DNA of 64,000 nt from Antedon mediterranea (Eukaryota; Echinodermata; Crinoidea; Comatulida; Antedonidae). Below are positions 15,401 to 25,649 of the stretch, piece after piece. The translations under genes were made by a program, and so were the position numbers. Below the pieces are notes generated by a model. It searched no databases and was not told where the DNA came from. It saw nothing but the letters and a program-made list of their open reading frames with translations. Within the stretch, counting starts at the first letter, position 1. Each line of letters starts with the position of its first letter. The stretch spans positions 11,816,922-11,880,921 of the forward strand of contig NC_092678.1 in assembly GCF_964355755.1 (NCBI RefSeq), in the 5' to 3' direction.

Positions 15401-18195
15401 TGTGTCACTAAAACAGATTTGTTTGATTTGCATACCTATCTGTGAGATGTGTGTCCTCTAAAGAAAAAAAGAAACTACATTTGAGTGAAATGTCAACATA
15501 CATTAAAACATGTTCAATTTGGAAATGTTTGAGCTACATATTATTTTAGATCTCTGTCAAAAGTATTTGTGGGCCTGTTTCTATTGAGCAGGAATAATCG
15601 GTTATTTATAAAAAGGGTTCTGCATTAATTGTTGGAGTACAATGTTACATCCCACCAGTCCAGGCTAACGATGAGTACAATGTTACATCCCACCAGTCCA
15701 GGCTAACGATGAGTACAATGTTACATCCCACCAGTCCAGGCTAACGATGAGTACAATGTTACATCCCACCAGTCCAGGCTAACAATGTTTTTTAGGCCTG
15801 TCGTTTTTGGTAGAGATATGTAGCCTAGCTAGTAGAATAGTACCAAAAGGGCAACGAACTTCCTCGCCGACATTCTCTTATTAATATAATATCATTATTC
15901 TGTTCTTTATTCTGTTCTGTATGTGGTAGTAGGCCTAGATGTTTATTGGGTTATAGTCAATTGACTATGATAATATAGCTTTTATGGAACAGTTCAATTT
16001 TTTATTTTTTATCCTACATGTGAGAGTTTTAGGCAGTGATAAGATGTAAACAAATAAACTCATCCTGCGTTGTGGGTAATGATGACATGATTTTAAAAAG
16101 CACTTTACCAGATAAATAATTACCGTCACAGAAAATTTTCAATTGCAACAGACAATTTTGTGGTTTGTTGTACTTAGGAATAATTGATTATTTGATTGTT
16201 TTCAGCAGAAACAGACCCAAAGAATCTAAAATTATCAAATAACATGATCAGCTAATTCACCCTAACATGGTCGAGTGGAGCATGCTGGAAAAACATTGTT
16301 ATCAACTAATCAGCATTTTATATAGTATTGGCCCAGCTTTTATTCAACAAAATACCTCATAGTTTAATGTATACATTATATATTAATATATTACTGTGTA
16401 ATTCTAGGTGTGCGAAATGAAGATAACAACGTACTGGAAGTGATTATTGGAATTACAGGTGCACTAATTGGTGTTGTGTTAATACTTATTGTATTAGTGG
16501 CAAAGCACTGTTATAATACACCATACAAAACATCAGGTAATTTTTCTGCGATATGACTATATTCTGGCATTTCTGGTGTGTACTACGCTTATCTCATAGA
16601 TGTGTTTTTTGTATTATTTGCTACTTCCCTACCAACTATAACATTTCAAACTACATACAGTCAGTCATTGAAAGTGTAACTCACATTTAGTTTTGTTTTG
16701 TGGTTTTATTTTCCGGGGCCACAACTAAAGATAAGTCAGATCTACAATGCATCACATATCAGAGTTTTATTGAATCCGTTTTTGAAAATTGATTAATTAA
16801 TAAAACATATTCTCATTGCAAGATATTATTTGGGGTGTTACGTAGCGGTAGACATTACCGGTCCATCATCTCTCGTACTTGGGTTTCGTAACAGCTTTTT
16901 TGTTAGTTTTTCATTTATTTGTTTTTTCAGAGCAAACATAATTTCTATGTATATTTTATATGCAAATGACAATAAATTGAAGTAATTTTCCACTGAGGAT
17001 AATGAAGATTTAAAATTCAATTCTGTGTAGTCACAATCTAATAACCACTGATATGTTTTTGCTAAAAAATAAATTAAGAAAAACTCTGCCCAAAAATAAA
17101 GGTTCTCCGTGGTATTTTCTGTTGTGTGCAACTCTTCTAACTTTCTCATTGTTTCCCAAGTTAAATTGGAAATAAATTTTTGATTTTAAATAGATATAAC
17201 ATTTCATTCGTAAATAATAATCGTTGAAGTGTCCTGCTTAACAATGTGTTATTTTTTTCTTTTTCAGATAAAAGTCGTTATTCATCTCAAAGTGATTTAC
17301 AAGTAGAAGGTATTTATAACATCACTATTAACTATACTAATTGCTTAAAACCAATTTACTGGGGAAAGTGCTCTGTTGCGTGATCCCCTTTCGAAAGCTA
17401 AAATGACATTGACTATTGATTTATTTTACTATCAATTTATATTCAGTACATTCATTATCAACGTCATAAAAATAGATTTTATTTGAAACAAAAATAAGTA
17501 AAGTTTAAACAAAAACAACAATAGAGAGCAAATAAGCACAATACAAAGGAATAAATTAAAACAAAAATAAAAAAATAAGAAAAATGCAATATTTAATAAA
17601 ATCAACAAATTACATACAGTACCTCTTCTGTAAGTACGTAACCTTGCTATCGTCCCAGTAGCTTGAACCCCTTTCTGGCTGTGTGGACATTTATCTTCTG
17701 GTTTTTTACTGTATTGTCTAAATTATAGTTCGTCCATCCTGTTTGTTTGGCAAGTTTGTCATTGGTTGATGCATATGTGCAAATAACTTATCAAACAACT
17801 TTTTGTTTTTAATGATTATTAATTATCATTAAATAATGATATTCATTGTATTCTTTTTAGACACAAGAAATAGTACATTTTTTGGGGATATGATTGCAAA
17901 CTTGCAATCATTTTCTTTATCTTCAAGTCCTTCAGAGAATGGTACCCAACATGAACACAAGACAGTGCGAATGGATTCTTCTACTGTCGATTATCCTTTG
18001 CTTGATCACCAAAGATGTCAAGCCAATGATTCTGATGTATACTATTATGGAAATGTGCGGCCAAGTTCTGCAAGTAGTTCTGATGCCCGCTCTCATCATA
18101 CCTCTAGTATTCAGCTGTATCCTGTACCAATTGCAAATGCTGATCCAGAAGCTCAATTCAAACAAGATGTTGTTGAAAGAGAGAGCTCTCTGTAG
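425..18195 (+). CDS. EGF-repeat type I membrane protein, 17 exons, 5' partial
   Basis: Exons: 425-491, 2133-2282, 5044-5172, 6947-6988, 9506-9642, 10204-10269, 10630-10687, 11230-11361, 11702-11827, 12368-12496, 12888-13013, 13486-13608, 13888-14013, 15276-15383, 16408-16536, 17268-17309, 17861-18195. Every junction is AG/GT and intron phases agree, giving one open frame of 2025 nt (674 aa plus stop). Residues 1 to about 216 form an extracellular region I do not recognise. Seven six-cysteine EGF-like domains follow, each on its own phase 1-1 exon from 11230 to 15383. The exon at 16408 encodes a membrane helix of about 21 residues (VIIGITGALIGVV...), followed by a basic/aromatic stop-transfer stretch. 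The tail ends ERESSL. It contains YYYGNV (a pYxN Grb2-type SH2 motif by family knowledge) and DYPLL (DxxLL sorting type). No start codon or signal peptide is visible, so the 5' end is probably outside. The 42-nt exon at 6947 is the least certain. The ligand is unknown; a cell-surface receptor or adhesion role is inferred. Confidence 0.85.
754..1261. repeat. 28-bp minisatellite, about 18 copies
   Basis: Perfect or near-perfect tandem units beginning GGTTATTAGATGCTGTCCAT, with a single TGTTGTCC variant near 876. It lies in an intron of the EGF receptor gene, between the exons at 425 and 2133. Confidence 0.97.
2133..2282 (+). CDS. Second recognised exon of the EGF receptor gene
   Basis: Preceded by TTTATTATAG and followed by GTATGTCC. 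Phase 1 on both sides. It encodes part of the unrecognised N-terminal region (CSDELPDKFF... to ...IDVNISEQ). Listed separately because the open frame runs past the donor into intron and could be mistaken for a small gene. Confidence 0.8.
2361..2541. repeat. 45-bp tandem repeat, 4 copies
   Basis: Units start AGTCTGTCAACCGTCTTGGA. Because 45 is a multiple of three, several frames stay open through it. Intronic, just downstream of the exon at 2133; no coding function inferred. Confidence 0.95.
2770..2940 (+). mobile_element. MITE-like interspersed repeat copy
   Basis: The stretch with ACTATTCAAAGTCTGATTTT near 2805-2825 and GGAGGACAATAT near 2842 recurs at 42890-42990 on the same strand and at 43290-43385 inverted. 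GAGGACAAT near 2843 faces ATTGTCCTC near 2931. Family unknown. Confidence 0.5.
3900..4330. mobile_element. Possible MITE relic with AACCGGTTA motifs
   Basis: Repeated ATAACCGGTTA / AATCGGTTA motifs at 3930, 4026 and 4070, with a GGGTCCTGTTCCTGTTGC start that resembles the end of the TIR element at 15571. Ends are not resolved. Intronic in the EGF receptor gene. Confidence 0.3.
5355..5504 (+). pseudogene. 3' relic of a non-LTR retrotransposon ORF
   Basis: A 49-codon open stretch ending TAG reads GHRYKLKF...LRRNYF...RVVLLWNGF...ASSLNLLKNRLN. That layout (RVVxLWN, then SxxSFKNRL, then stop) is the usual C-terminal end of L2/CR1/Rex-type reverse transcriptases. No catalytic domain remains. It lies just after the exon at 5044-5172 in the receptor intron. 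Confidence 0.6.
6759..6856. repeat. 49-bp tandem duplication
   Basis: Two exact adjacent copies beginning AACCATGTGTTCTATATTTG. Intronic. Confidence 0.95.
6947..6988 (+). CDS. Candidate 42-nt micro-exon of the EGF receptor gene
   Basis: Flanked by TTTTTTTTTAAG and GTAAGT. Phase 1 in and out, so including or skipping it keeps the reading frame. It encodes LDWLTWQIETCIA, with two tryptophans and one cysteine. Confidence 0.55.
7067..8168. mobile_element. Fold-back DNA element with long inverted repeats
   Basis: Two inverted arms of roughly 250-280 bp (about 7070-7315 and 7885-8165) flank a 560-bp AT-rich core. Each arm is made of repeated TCCAAAATACG motifs alternating with AACTTGAGGGCGCTA. 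Outer ends are GGGTTGGTGAA and TTCACCAACCC. The 10-bp direct repeat TGTATTTTTC at 7057-7066 and 8169-8178 is a good target duplication. No open frame for a transposase is visible, so it is probably non-autonomous. Confidence 0.85.
8232..8640 (+). mobile_element. Interspersed repeat starting TTTACCTCCGCCAATGAGG
   Basis: The start CCTCCGCCAATGAGGTATAT, followed by a TTTGTTTTTCTGTTTGTTAG run and AGGATTACTCAAAAAGTG, is a pattern I know from repeats in many invertebrate genomes. The part at about 8490-8630 recurs inverted at about 29090-29240. No protein is encoded. Confidence 0.6.
9199..9416. repeat. 39-bp tandem repeat, about 5 copies
   Basis: Units contain CTCAAGCTTTACCTGAGCAC. The last copy is shortened to CTATTACCTGAGCACTCCAT. 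Intronic, about 90 bp before the exon at 9506. Confidence 0.92.
10385..10560 (-). other. tRNA-derived SINE relic
   Basis: On the minus strand GTTAGTGGTATGA resembles an A box and AGGTCAAGTCC a B box, about 40 nt apart. No cloverleaf is intact and no clear 3' end is seen. Intronic. Confidence 0.3.
11690..13620 (+). repeat. Tandem duplication of an EGF exon pair
   Basis: Exons 11702-11827 and 12368-12496 are repeated as 12888-13013 and 13486-13608. The copied block includes intron edges: ACTGCAG before, and GTATGTACCACATAAAGTAC after, the first exon of each pair. The first pair of exon copies differs at about 10 of 126 positions. The second differs by 2 substitutions plus a 6-nt in-frame deletion. 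Phase 1-1 exons make the duplication frame-neutral. Confidence 0.92.
13255..13279. repeat. C-rich tract
   Basis: Short pyrimidine/C run (CTCTTCCCCCCCCCC) in the intron between the exons at 12888 and 13486. Likely to vary in length. Confidence 0.6.
14122..14703. mobile_element. TTAA-flanked MITE, copy 1
   Basis: Bounded by TTAA at 14118-14121 and 14704-14707. Ends are AGCTCAGGTACAGGCA and, inverted, AGGCCAGGTGCGGGCA (16-bp TIR, 3 mismatches). The same element is at 19173-19644. No coding capacity. TTAA targets are typical of piggyBac and Kolobok families; I cannot say which. Intronic. Confidence 0.85.
14710..15178 (+). mobile_element. Possible retroposon relic with A-rich end
   Basis: GTAGTGGTTAGCTCACAGTC near 14803 resembles a tRNA-derived head. 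The stretch ends AAATAAAGAAATAATTTAAAAAAA, like a retroposed tail. A 97-codon open frame at 14877-15170 looks incidental. Family unknown. Confidence 0.3.
15571..16218. mobile_element. TIR element, non-autonomous
   Basis: Ends GGGCCTGTTTCT and, inverted, GGGTCTGTTTCTGCTGA. Inside each end are related AATAATCGGTTATT / AATAATTGATTATT motifs. It carries the 38-bp tandem repeat at 15647-15783. No open frame. The target duplication is not clear. Confidence 0.6.
15647..15783. repeat. 38-bp tandem repeat, about 3.7 copies
   Basis: Units start GAGTACAATGTTACATCCCA and are nearly perfect. The array lies inside the TIR element at 15571-16218. Confidence 0.95.
16838..17149 (-). other. Unassigned 103-codon open frame
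   Basis: Open from an ATG at 17149 to a stop at 16838, inside the intron between receptor exons 16408 and 17268 and antisense to the gene. The predicted protein is rich in K, E, F and Y and I recognise no domain. It could be a decayed retroelement fragment or chance. No promoter, splice site or poly(A) signal is convincing. Confidence 0.2.
17861..18195 (+). CDS. Terminal exon of the EGF receptor: cytoplasmic tail
   Basis: Acceptor TTCTTTTTAG. Encodes 111 residues from DTRNSTFFGD to ERESSL and then TAG. Ser-rich, without Cys-rich modules. Tyr-containing VDYPLLD and DVYYYGNV are the only recognisable short motifs. Followed by a poly(A) signal. Confidence 0.85.
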
Positions 18196-18333
18196 TGTTC
18201 TCTCATCTGATTTAATCACTCGATTCTCTGTACTGTATCTAGATTTTTCCAGTATCATAGGAAAGTTCTGTAATACAGTATCACATGTACTACTACAGTA
18301 TAATAGATGATAAACTAATGCTTAAAAAGACAA

Positions 18334-18339
18334 AATAAA
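18334..18339 (+). terminator. AATAAA poly(A) signal
   Basis: AATAAA 139 nt after the receptor stop codon; the first good hexamer in the 3' UTR. Confidence 0.55.
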
Positions 18340-18984
18340 CAGTTATATTTAATGAGAAACATGTTGTTTCCAGACAATGGAATCTGGTTGACTATATTTT
18401 TTCAATAACATTTTTTTTTTCACTTTTTGGTCAAATTGAACATTTGTTTCAGGGGCACAATATTTTATCTTTAAGATAATTGCAATTACTACACCAACTA
18501 GAAATCATGAGAACACAAAATAAAATAACTTATTTATAGCAAGTTTGAATTATTAGTGCAGTATTATAATTAATATGAAATAGCTTTTGCTATGTGTTTT
18601 ATAATTAATATGAAATAGCTTTTGCTATCACACTTGCCATGTGTTTTTATGTAGATTACAGCGGACCACAATGGAGTTGACGTTAAACATTAAATGCAAT
18701 CATGTCCAAAAAACTACAGTACCTTGAATTAGCACTGTTTCATTGCATTAATATAATATAATATTTAAATGTTTTTCCAGATATTATCTTGATTAGGTGA
18801 TGTTTACTAGACTAATATAATAAACAATTGTTAACCACTAATGCTGCAGCTATGTACAGTAGTTGTATTCTAAACATAAACAAATGATGATGAAAGACTA
18901 TGTTAGTATGCCTACATATTTTTCATGATTTTGGATAAACAGTTAATTAATACGAACAATTTTATATCAATTGTAATTAAAATA

Positions 18985-19042
18985 TGTGAAGTGCTTTGAT
19001 CAACTTTGAAAGGCGCAATATAAGCAATTATTATTATTATTG
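18985..19042 (+). mobile_element. Retroposon 3' tail relic
   Basis: GTGAAGTGCTTTGATCAACT, then GGCGCAATATAAGCAATTATTATTATTATT. The 'agcgctttga...ggcgctatataa + ATT repeats' layout is a common 3' tail of L2/CR1 LINEs and related SINEs. A similar tail is at 55971-56013. Confidence 0.45.
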
Positions 19043-19172
19043 TTTAGATGTCAAGAAATTAGAGTTGCGGATGCAAATTTGCATTTAGCGATAATGTGTT
19101 GGTTAGTACATTATATTTTAATATAAAAAGCAAGGTAAAATAATTAAGTTCTTAAAATGTACATACTTTTAA

Positions 19173-19644
19173 AGGTCAGGTACAGGCAAGAATTTTAAAT
19201 ATAATATTTGGTTAATTGTACATAGGTAAATCAAATATTTGTAATAGAAATCAAGACGAAAAAACATGAATTTCCCCTAATATGGTCAAATACAAAATTT
19301 GGCAAAATTCTTCCATAAAAACCAGGAAGACTTTTTTTCAGTAGTTAGAAATGTAATATTCAAGTTATATTACCTATATTTAGTCATCTGATAACATTTT
19401 TTACCACACTGTTTATTTTTCATAGCTTTTTAAAATGCATCTCTATTTACAAAATTTGTGTACAAAAGAATAGAGATTTTACTGTGTAATTTGAACTATC
19501 CCCCCACTGATAAGAAAGTGCTTATTTGCAACAAGCTCGTGTAACACAAATAAAATCCCAAAAATTATGAAATATAGGGGAAACTATAGATCGATAATTA
19601 TTGGAATGTATGATCAATAGAAATTGTTTGCCCGCACCTGGCCT
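19173..19644. mobile_element. TTAA-flanked MITE, copy 2
   Basis: Same family and orientation as 14122-14703. Flanked by TTAA at 19169-19172 and 19645-19648, with ends AGGTCAGGTACAGGCA and (inverted) AGGCCAGGTGCGGGCA. It lacks an internal block of roughly 130 bp present in copy 1 after CAGTAGTTA. Confidence 0.87.
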
Positions 19645-21768
19645 TTAAAACAATTTGCTTGGCTAATTCTGAAGTAACCAGGTTCTGTTGAATCCCTCTC
19701 TGAATGTGCAATATCTGATTCTTATATTGTACTGGAATACAGTACTTGTCAGTAGATGATTCAGTTTTCAATTCCCACCGAATCATGTGCATTGTGGATT
19801 CATTGCAATAATACTGTGTGTAATTTTATGTAAAGTGTTTATGAAATTGTTGATTTATATCAATGCGTTTTAAAAGTTTTTTGTAAACATTAATAATGAA
19901 GATAATTTGCTATGCTGCAATTAATATTTTCAACTGGTGACTTCTTTTCTTGAGATTTGTTTAAAAAAAATACTGAGGGCGCCTTTATATATTAAACATG
20001 CATATTCAATACGCCTACGAGAAGTGTGTTGTATAATATCGAAGAATTGTGAAAAAGGCTACTTGGCTGAATCCTAAAATGTTTGTGGATGTTATGAGTG
20101 TCCCTAGGGTATTTTTTTGAATTCTCGTTTTTTTGACCAAATCGAGTAGACAATTGTGCTTTTTTGGCATATTTTAATGTAGCATAGTTTTATCTTAATT
20201 TTAAAACATTTTTTTTTTCAAATTTCAAAAGCAGATTTAGAAAATCAAGAAACCAAAGTATCATCCTTTGTTAAAATTATTAATTCATAATGCATGTGAG
20301 TATACATGAGGAAAATACAACTTGGGATTATGAACTATGGTATAACACAGTGTAACAATTTAAAGTATACCTGCAAGGTTTTTGGGGATTGACCTCGGCC
20401 TCTATAACAAGCTAAATGTGTTCAAATTTAGGGTGTTGTATAAACACAGGAGATAATAAATCGTAATAAAAGTATTACATTATATGGCTTTATGCAACAA
20501 TTTACACCATAATGTGAATGTTGTACTTTTACCTTGAATTAATATGTGTACTTCATGTAACATTAAATATAACGATATTATTTTACTTTGGTAAACAGGT
20601 GTACCGTATGTGTATTGAAACAAAACTGTTAACATAAATGTATAGGCGGCAGATATATATCAATTTGATCTCTGTTGCAAATATACCTTTGCTGTGGTCC
20701 GTTGGAACATCACTATCCAACTGTATTTGAACTATACCATGAAGCCAAAAAAAATGGTACAATGTCAAGCAGAAGATTCCTGATTCGAATCTCCTACAGA
20801 TATCCGTTATAAATTAATTTCCAGTATCGCACTGGAAATGCCTTCAAATTAATATAAATCTGCCGTTATTTGAAAAATTTTACGTAAAACAAGTCTTTTA
20901 TATTATGTAAATATTTGTGTGGGTTTTTAAAGAAATTGAAATAAACTCAGGTAAACTAAAACATGTCATTGTGCTAATCGTTTAATTTTTTGTAACTTTC
21001 TATGATCCATTTTTGTGCGAGTATAAAAAAAGTTCCCAGTGAAACAAAATCCACTCATTATTTATCCCTACAAGATCAAATGTGGCAGGAATCATTGTGA
21101 AAGGCAGTTTAACTCATTTTGTAGATGACATGTTGGATATCGATAGATTTTATTGAAGAAAACGCCATTTCTGCAATATTTTATATTTATTTTATATTTA
21201 AGGTGATGTTTGGATCATCTTGCCTTTATTTATATCTTGGTTCAGATGACAACATACCTAGAAGTCTGATTTCATGAAAATGGATATTGGTATACTGCAG
21301 GGACCACTTTGTTCAGTCTCTTTGAAAACTTTGCCTAGTCCAATAATAATAATAATGCTGCTTTGATATCATGCAAAAAGTATCCCTATAGTTTCTGTTA
21401 CAATTTATAACAAAATGTACAATATCAATATATTTCATTTTGGCTCTAAAATCATCTTTAAAACACATGTAATATCTGCTTTGATCTTTGTGCACTGTTA
21501 TAAACAATTTAATATTAAAACTATTAAGCTCCCTTCTTAAATTGTACCTTCTTAAAATTATTAAGACAATTATGACAATTGAAATTCTTAAATACTCAAA
21601 AGTTTCTTCACACATAAAATAAAAAAATAAATTTATTGTGAATTGTAGCATCTTATTGGATCAAATTTAGGTACAAATGTAAAAGAAAAATGTAAAACTT
21701 AGTAAATTTACCATTATTGCCAATTATGGTCAAAAGAGTATTGCTGTGAATGTTCAACAATTCTTGTG

Positions 21769-21930
21769 GGCCAATTTACACACACAAACGGAAAACAAAA
21801 ATATATAAATGAAATCTATATGTTAATCTGATAACCATTTACACAAAATGTGCAGCAGACGGGTGGTTGAGCAGAAACCCGATTCTATCCTATTCCACTT
21901 ACCGTTACCGTTCATCTGTGTAAATTGGCC
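21769..21930. mobile_element. Short MITE with perfect 14-bp TIR
   Basis: Begins GGCCAATTTACACA and ends with its exact reverse complement. The core has CGGAAAACA and ACGGTAACGG subterminal motifs. A degraded relative lies near 29490-29620. No clear target duplication. Confidence 0.75.
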
Positions 21931-22115
21931 TTTATAATATTTTCTTGCTTAATAAATAGTTCTAAAAAAACTGTTACAAATTGCATAATACATGCAGCTA
22001 TAGATATATAAAAATTAATTAATAAAATTTCAGTATATATATATTTGAAATGGGATAGTGGTAAGGAAAGAGATAACAGGGGATCTATAGGGCTCTATGG
22101 GATTTAAATGATCAG

Positions 22116-22132
22116 CCCCCCCCCCCCCCCCC
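22116..22132. repeat. Poly-C tract
   Basis: Run of 17 C on the plus strand, downstream of the EGF/TM gene poly(A) region. Confidence 0.95.
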
Positions 22133-22167
22133 ACCTCAAAATGTAATAATGTTTTATGTTTTCTTAA

Positions 22168-22173
22168 TTTATT
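22168..22173 (-). terminator. AATAAA poly(A) signal for the EGF/TM gene
   Basis: TTTATT on the plus strand, 135 nt beyond the stop codon of the minus-strand gene. Confidence 0.45.
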
Positions 22174-22307
22174 CTGTACATGATATTAATAGTCTGTCAA
22201 AAATATAGTACTATTAAAAGATTACAGAGCTGTAAAAAATGGAAACACCCAGTGGCGATGGAGCACCTATAACTCTTTCCTGGATTCAGTTCAAAATTTC
22301 AAATCCG

Positions 22308-23761
22308 TCAGCTTTCTTTGTTCGTGTATTTTGAGTCTTGTTCATGTACTAAAAACTTGTCATATTCCTCCCCATCTTCTGGCGCAGATTCATCCTGTTC
22401 TACCATGTCATACGTTGGGGGCACTGTGCCACTTTGAACTTTAAATGTTTCTATTGATTGGAAAGTCTTTGCAATGCGTAACCTGTCTGGAAGTGATATG
22501 GTGACTTGACTGTAGCGTGGTGGGATGTCACTTTGAGCTATCATTTCTTCTTCATTCACTGATGGACATGGATCAATAGCAGCTGTAAACATTTAACATA
22601 CAATCTAAATTCAGACTGTTATCAATGTGGTTGCAATTCCTTAAATTTTATATTATTTTTTCTTTAATTAAACAATATACATTTTAAAATAATTATTAAA
22701 AATAAAAATGATTAAAATAAATTATAAAAAATAAATATGCATTTTTACTACATAAAACAAAAGTTTTCATGTTAAAACTTTAGGATAACCATTTATGCTG
22801 TCTGTGATGATGGTTATTACAGCTGTACTGTACTGTACTGTAGTATCTTGAATGTTTGACCGTCTGATCACATTCTATTTTGCGAAATGTTTTGTCAACA
22901 ACCAACCACTAATTTAAACTTGGGAGCATAAAGGCAGCAGGTTTAAACATTTTATTAACATTTTGTTTGTGCCAGTAAAATATTGAAGAAATACAACTTA
23001 CCAACACTAACAAGCCTTGAATCATGTCCCCTGTGATCAAACACATCATCTTGAGGCTTCTTTAAAAGAGACACAAATGCCAAACAAGAGAGAATAACCA
23101 TAATCGCTATAAAAGACACACCACCAATGATAGCAGCTAATGATGAAAAACTACTATATTCTTCAACTGAAATAATAATAAAAAGAAAAACATAATAATA
23201 TTGTATATAAATGGTTCTACATCATTCATAGTAATAAGTTGACCCTTCCATGAGCAGGCCCCCTCAAGTACACAAATATTTTAACTTCATTACTGAACAT
23301 TTTCAATGGATAAAAATTAGGAGTAGGAGATCAATTATTATCAAACAACAAATATTCAATGTTTGATACTTTTTGAAAAGAATTTTTAAATCTGCTCTGT
23401 ATGTACCTATAAAGTCAAGTAAATTTATTGTCATTTGTAAACATATAAAAAACATATTACATTGTGATCATTTTAATAACAGCAATATCATTTTTATGCC
23501 CAGAATATTTATTAATATCAATATTGTTTGTTATTATAATGCTGTTTGAATATATAATGAAACAAAACACATTTTTTATTTATAGTTCAATAAGTAAAAA
23601 TGACATGTACTTACTAATATCTTGACATGTTATGCCTGTATAGCCTTCAGGGCAAAGACATTTACTTAGCACACATGTACCATTATTTTGACATAGAGGG
23701 TCGCAGAAATCTCCAATATATGCAGTAGTCACTTCCATTATATGTAGTTGCTTCAGCATAC
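22308..23761 (-). CDS. Small EGF/transmembrane protein with PPxY tail, 5' partial
   Basis: Three minus-strand exons, 23615-23761, 23002-23166 and 22308-22582, join in phase 1-1 with clean AG/GT sites. First exon: one EGF-like domain, CDPLCQNNGTCVLSKCLCPE through GYTGITC. Second exon: a membrane helix (SSLAAIIGGVSFIAIMVILS and following) and then KK. Third exon: an acidic tail with PPRY and PPTYDM, two PPxY motifs that bind Nedd4-type WW domains in known families, plus several acidic clusters. An ATG at 23759 opens the frame, but no signal peptide follows it, so upstream exons are likely. An upstream exon at 26397-26466 is possible. Single EGF domain plus short PY tail suggests a signalling or trafficking adaptor; this is inference. 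Confidence 0.72.
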
Positions 23762-23939
23762 CTTTAAACATTGAGATATGATCAGAATTCAAAATAAAGT
23801 ACAATAGTCAACCTTATACAAATATTATATATATATACAATTGTGAATTTCATATCACGATCGTGGTGAGCAATACACTGGGGGCTCCAGTTTTATGGTG
23901 TTCTAGGATATCACTAATGCGATCAACTGTAAAGGGTCT

Positions 23940-24190
23940 TGCACACCTGTTCAGGCACGGTTCTGTTCTGGTGTCGGCAAATCAAATGTTACTGTTTGTT
24001 TTCAAGGCGCTACACATGGCTATGCGCCAATCGATATGTGCATAGCCGGGTGTCTAGAAAACTCAGATCTAGAAAACTCAGATATCAATATATGAGTTTT
24101 CCAGAATGGAACTCAGAGTTTTCTAGACACCCGTGCATAGCCATGTGAAAACGAAACATTGGTGTACGTTTGATTTGCTGTGGCACCTGC
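23940..24190. mobile_element. Fold-back element
   Basis: GGGTGTCTAGAAAACTC near 24047 is mirrored by GAGTTTTCTAGACACCC near 24115. CTATGCAC/GTGCATAG and the outer AAATCAAA...TTTGATTT stretches extend the inverted arms, and AAAACTCAGAT is repeated in the centre. No open frame. Confidence 0.6.
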
Positions 24191-25649
24191 ATAAATTGTC
24201 TTCTGTTATTATAGTTATAGGCCTAGTAGTGACATAGTAGATATTTTAATCACTTAAAAGTGATTTGGAAGAGGTTTTTACAGGGTTTTTGGGGTGTGCG
24301 CAAGGCTTGCGCAGTTTAGAAATACTTGCTAGTTTGAAGAAACAGGATGATATGATTCCATGGAAAGATGAATGATGTTATGTTATGATGATAATGTTAG
24401 GTGGTAATGTTAGGTGGTGTATAGCCGAATCTGGCCTTTCTGAAAAAACCTTTTAGTAATGAAAGTGTTGCACTATCATTACACTATCCAATTTTATTTT
24501 TCAGGAAATAACAATTTTAATAAATTATGTTCAGATACTATGCTACTGTACATTAGGATTGAAGAGGCGTTGCAAAAATTGTTTTACTGTTATTTTGTAC
24601 ATGGTTTTTACACACGTTTGTACATACCATATTTATTTGAATACATTTATTGTTCAGGAGTGATTTTAGAGGGTGTTTATTCGAGTGAGGTGGAGTAGTT
24701 TATTTTTTTAAATGTAATATGGTAACATATTAATCAAATAAATACCGTACCCCCTAGATATGCAACACCATTAATATCAAGAAGTGATAAAATATGGTAA
24801 AAAATTGTATCAAAATGCTTGGTATGGAAATGTGTTTATATGCATGTTAATTCAAGAAAATATAGTAAATAAGGTACATTTGTAACTCTACCACCTACAA
24901 AACCATAGCAAGATCTGTTTTGTTTATAATTTGTACCCAACTAGCAAATTTTTAGTGATATCATTACAGTTAAAATTATTTCTTTTGGCATGTGACAAGG
25001 GTAACCTGTGACAATACAGGACTTTAAATATTACATTACTACTAAATATTAAAGCTCACTTACAGTACAGCAAGGTCAAGGATATCTACTGATTTGTAAA
25101 CATAATATTCCTCATTCACTTCACTTAGTTATTTGGTGCTATCCAGTAAAAAAAAAGCCCTTCAAAATATAGGAAACTTCTAAGTAAGTAAATACCAAAT
25201 ATTTATTAGGTGATAAAGGCCCCATTTTGTGAATTCACCATATTGGTCATACTGTACATCTATCAAACCAATTGGTAAGAATCAATAACATTCACTACAA
25301 AAATAGCATAATAATCCAACATCAATGACAAATATAATAAGCAGGTAGGCCTTGTATGGTGTTAATTAATCAATACAATTAGAGGTATATTGGTTTCAAT
25401 CAATATTTGATATCAAAGTAAAGCCAGATTAATGGATGACTTAACCTTGACCTTAAATATTATGAGTAAAGCACTCAGTAAAAACGCAAATTTCATGGCA
25501 GATTTGGTGCAGTAATGTAAACATGAATGTCCAACAAACCAATAATCATATGATTCACAGCATGATGATGTTATGATCTAACAGTGTATTATTGAAGCAT
25601 TAAAATGGGTGAAAAACAGTATGTAAGCACAAAACATAACAATATTATT

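Larger units (their letters stand above)
18340..22167. other. Convergent intergenic region
   Basis: Lies between the 3' ends of the plus-strand EGF receptor gene and the minus-strand EGF/TM gene. Holds a short duplication (ATAATTAATATGAAATAGCT near 18566 and 18600), a retroposon tail relic, a TTAA MITE and a short TIR MITE. A 112-codon minus-strand frame at 21313-21651 looks like AT-rich chance. No gene supported. Confidence 0.6.

Noticed and set aside
21313-21651. 112-codon minus-strand frame
   Set aside because: AT-rich, no recognisable domain or splice sites, in the convergent intergenic region.
25020-25100. Donor-like GTAAGTG on the minus strand as an upstream exon of the EGF/TM gene
   Set aside because: The frame that would join the 23761 exon has an in-frame stop just upstream, so it cannot be coding; weak acceptor.
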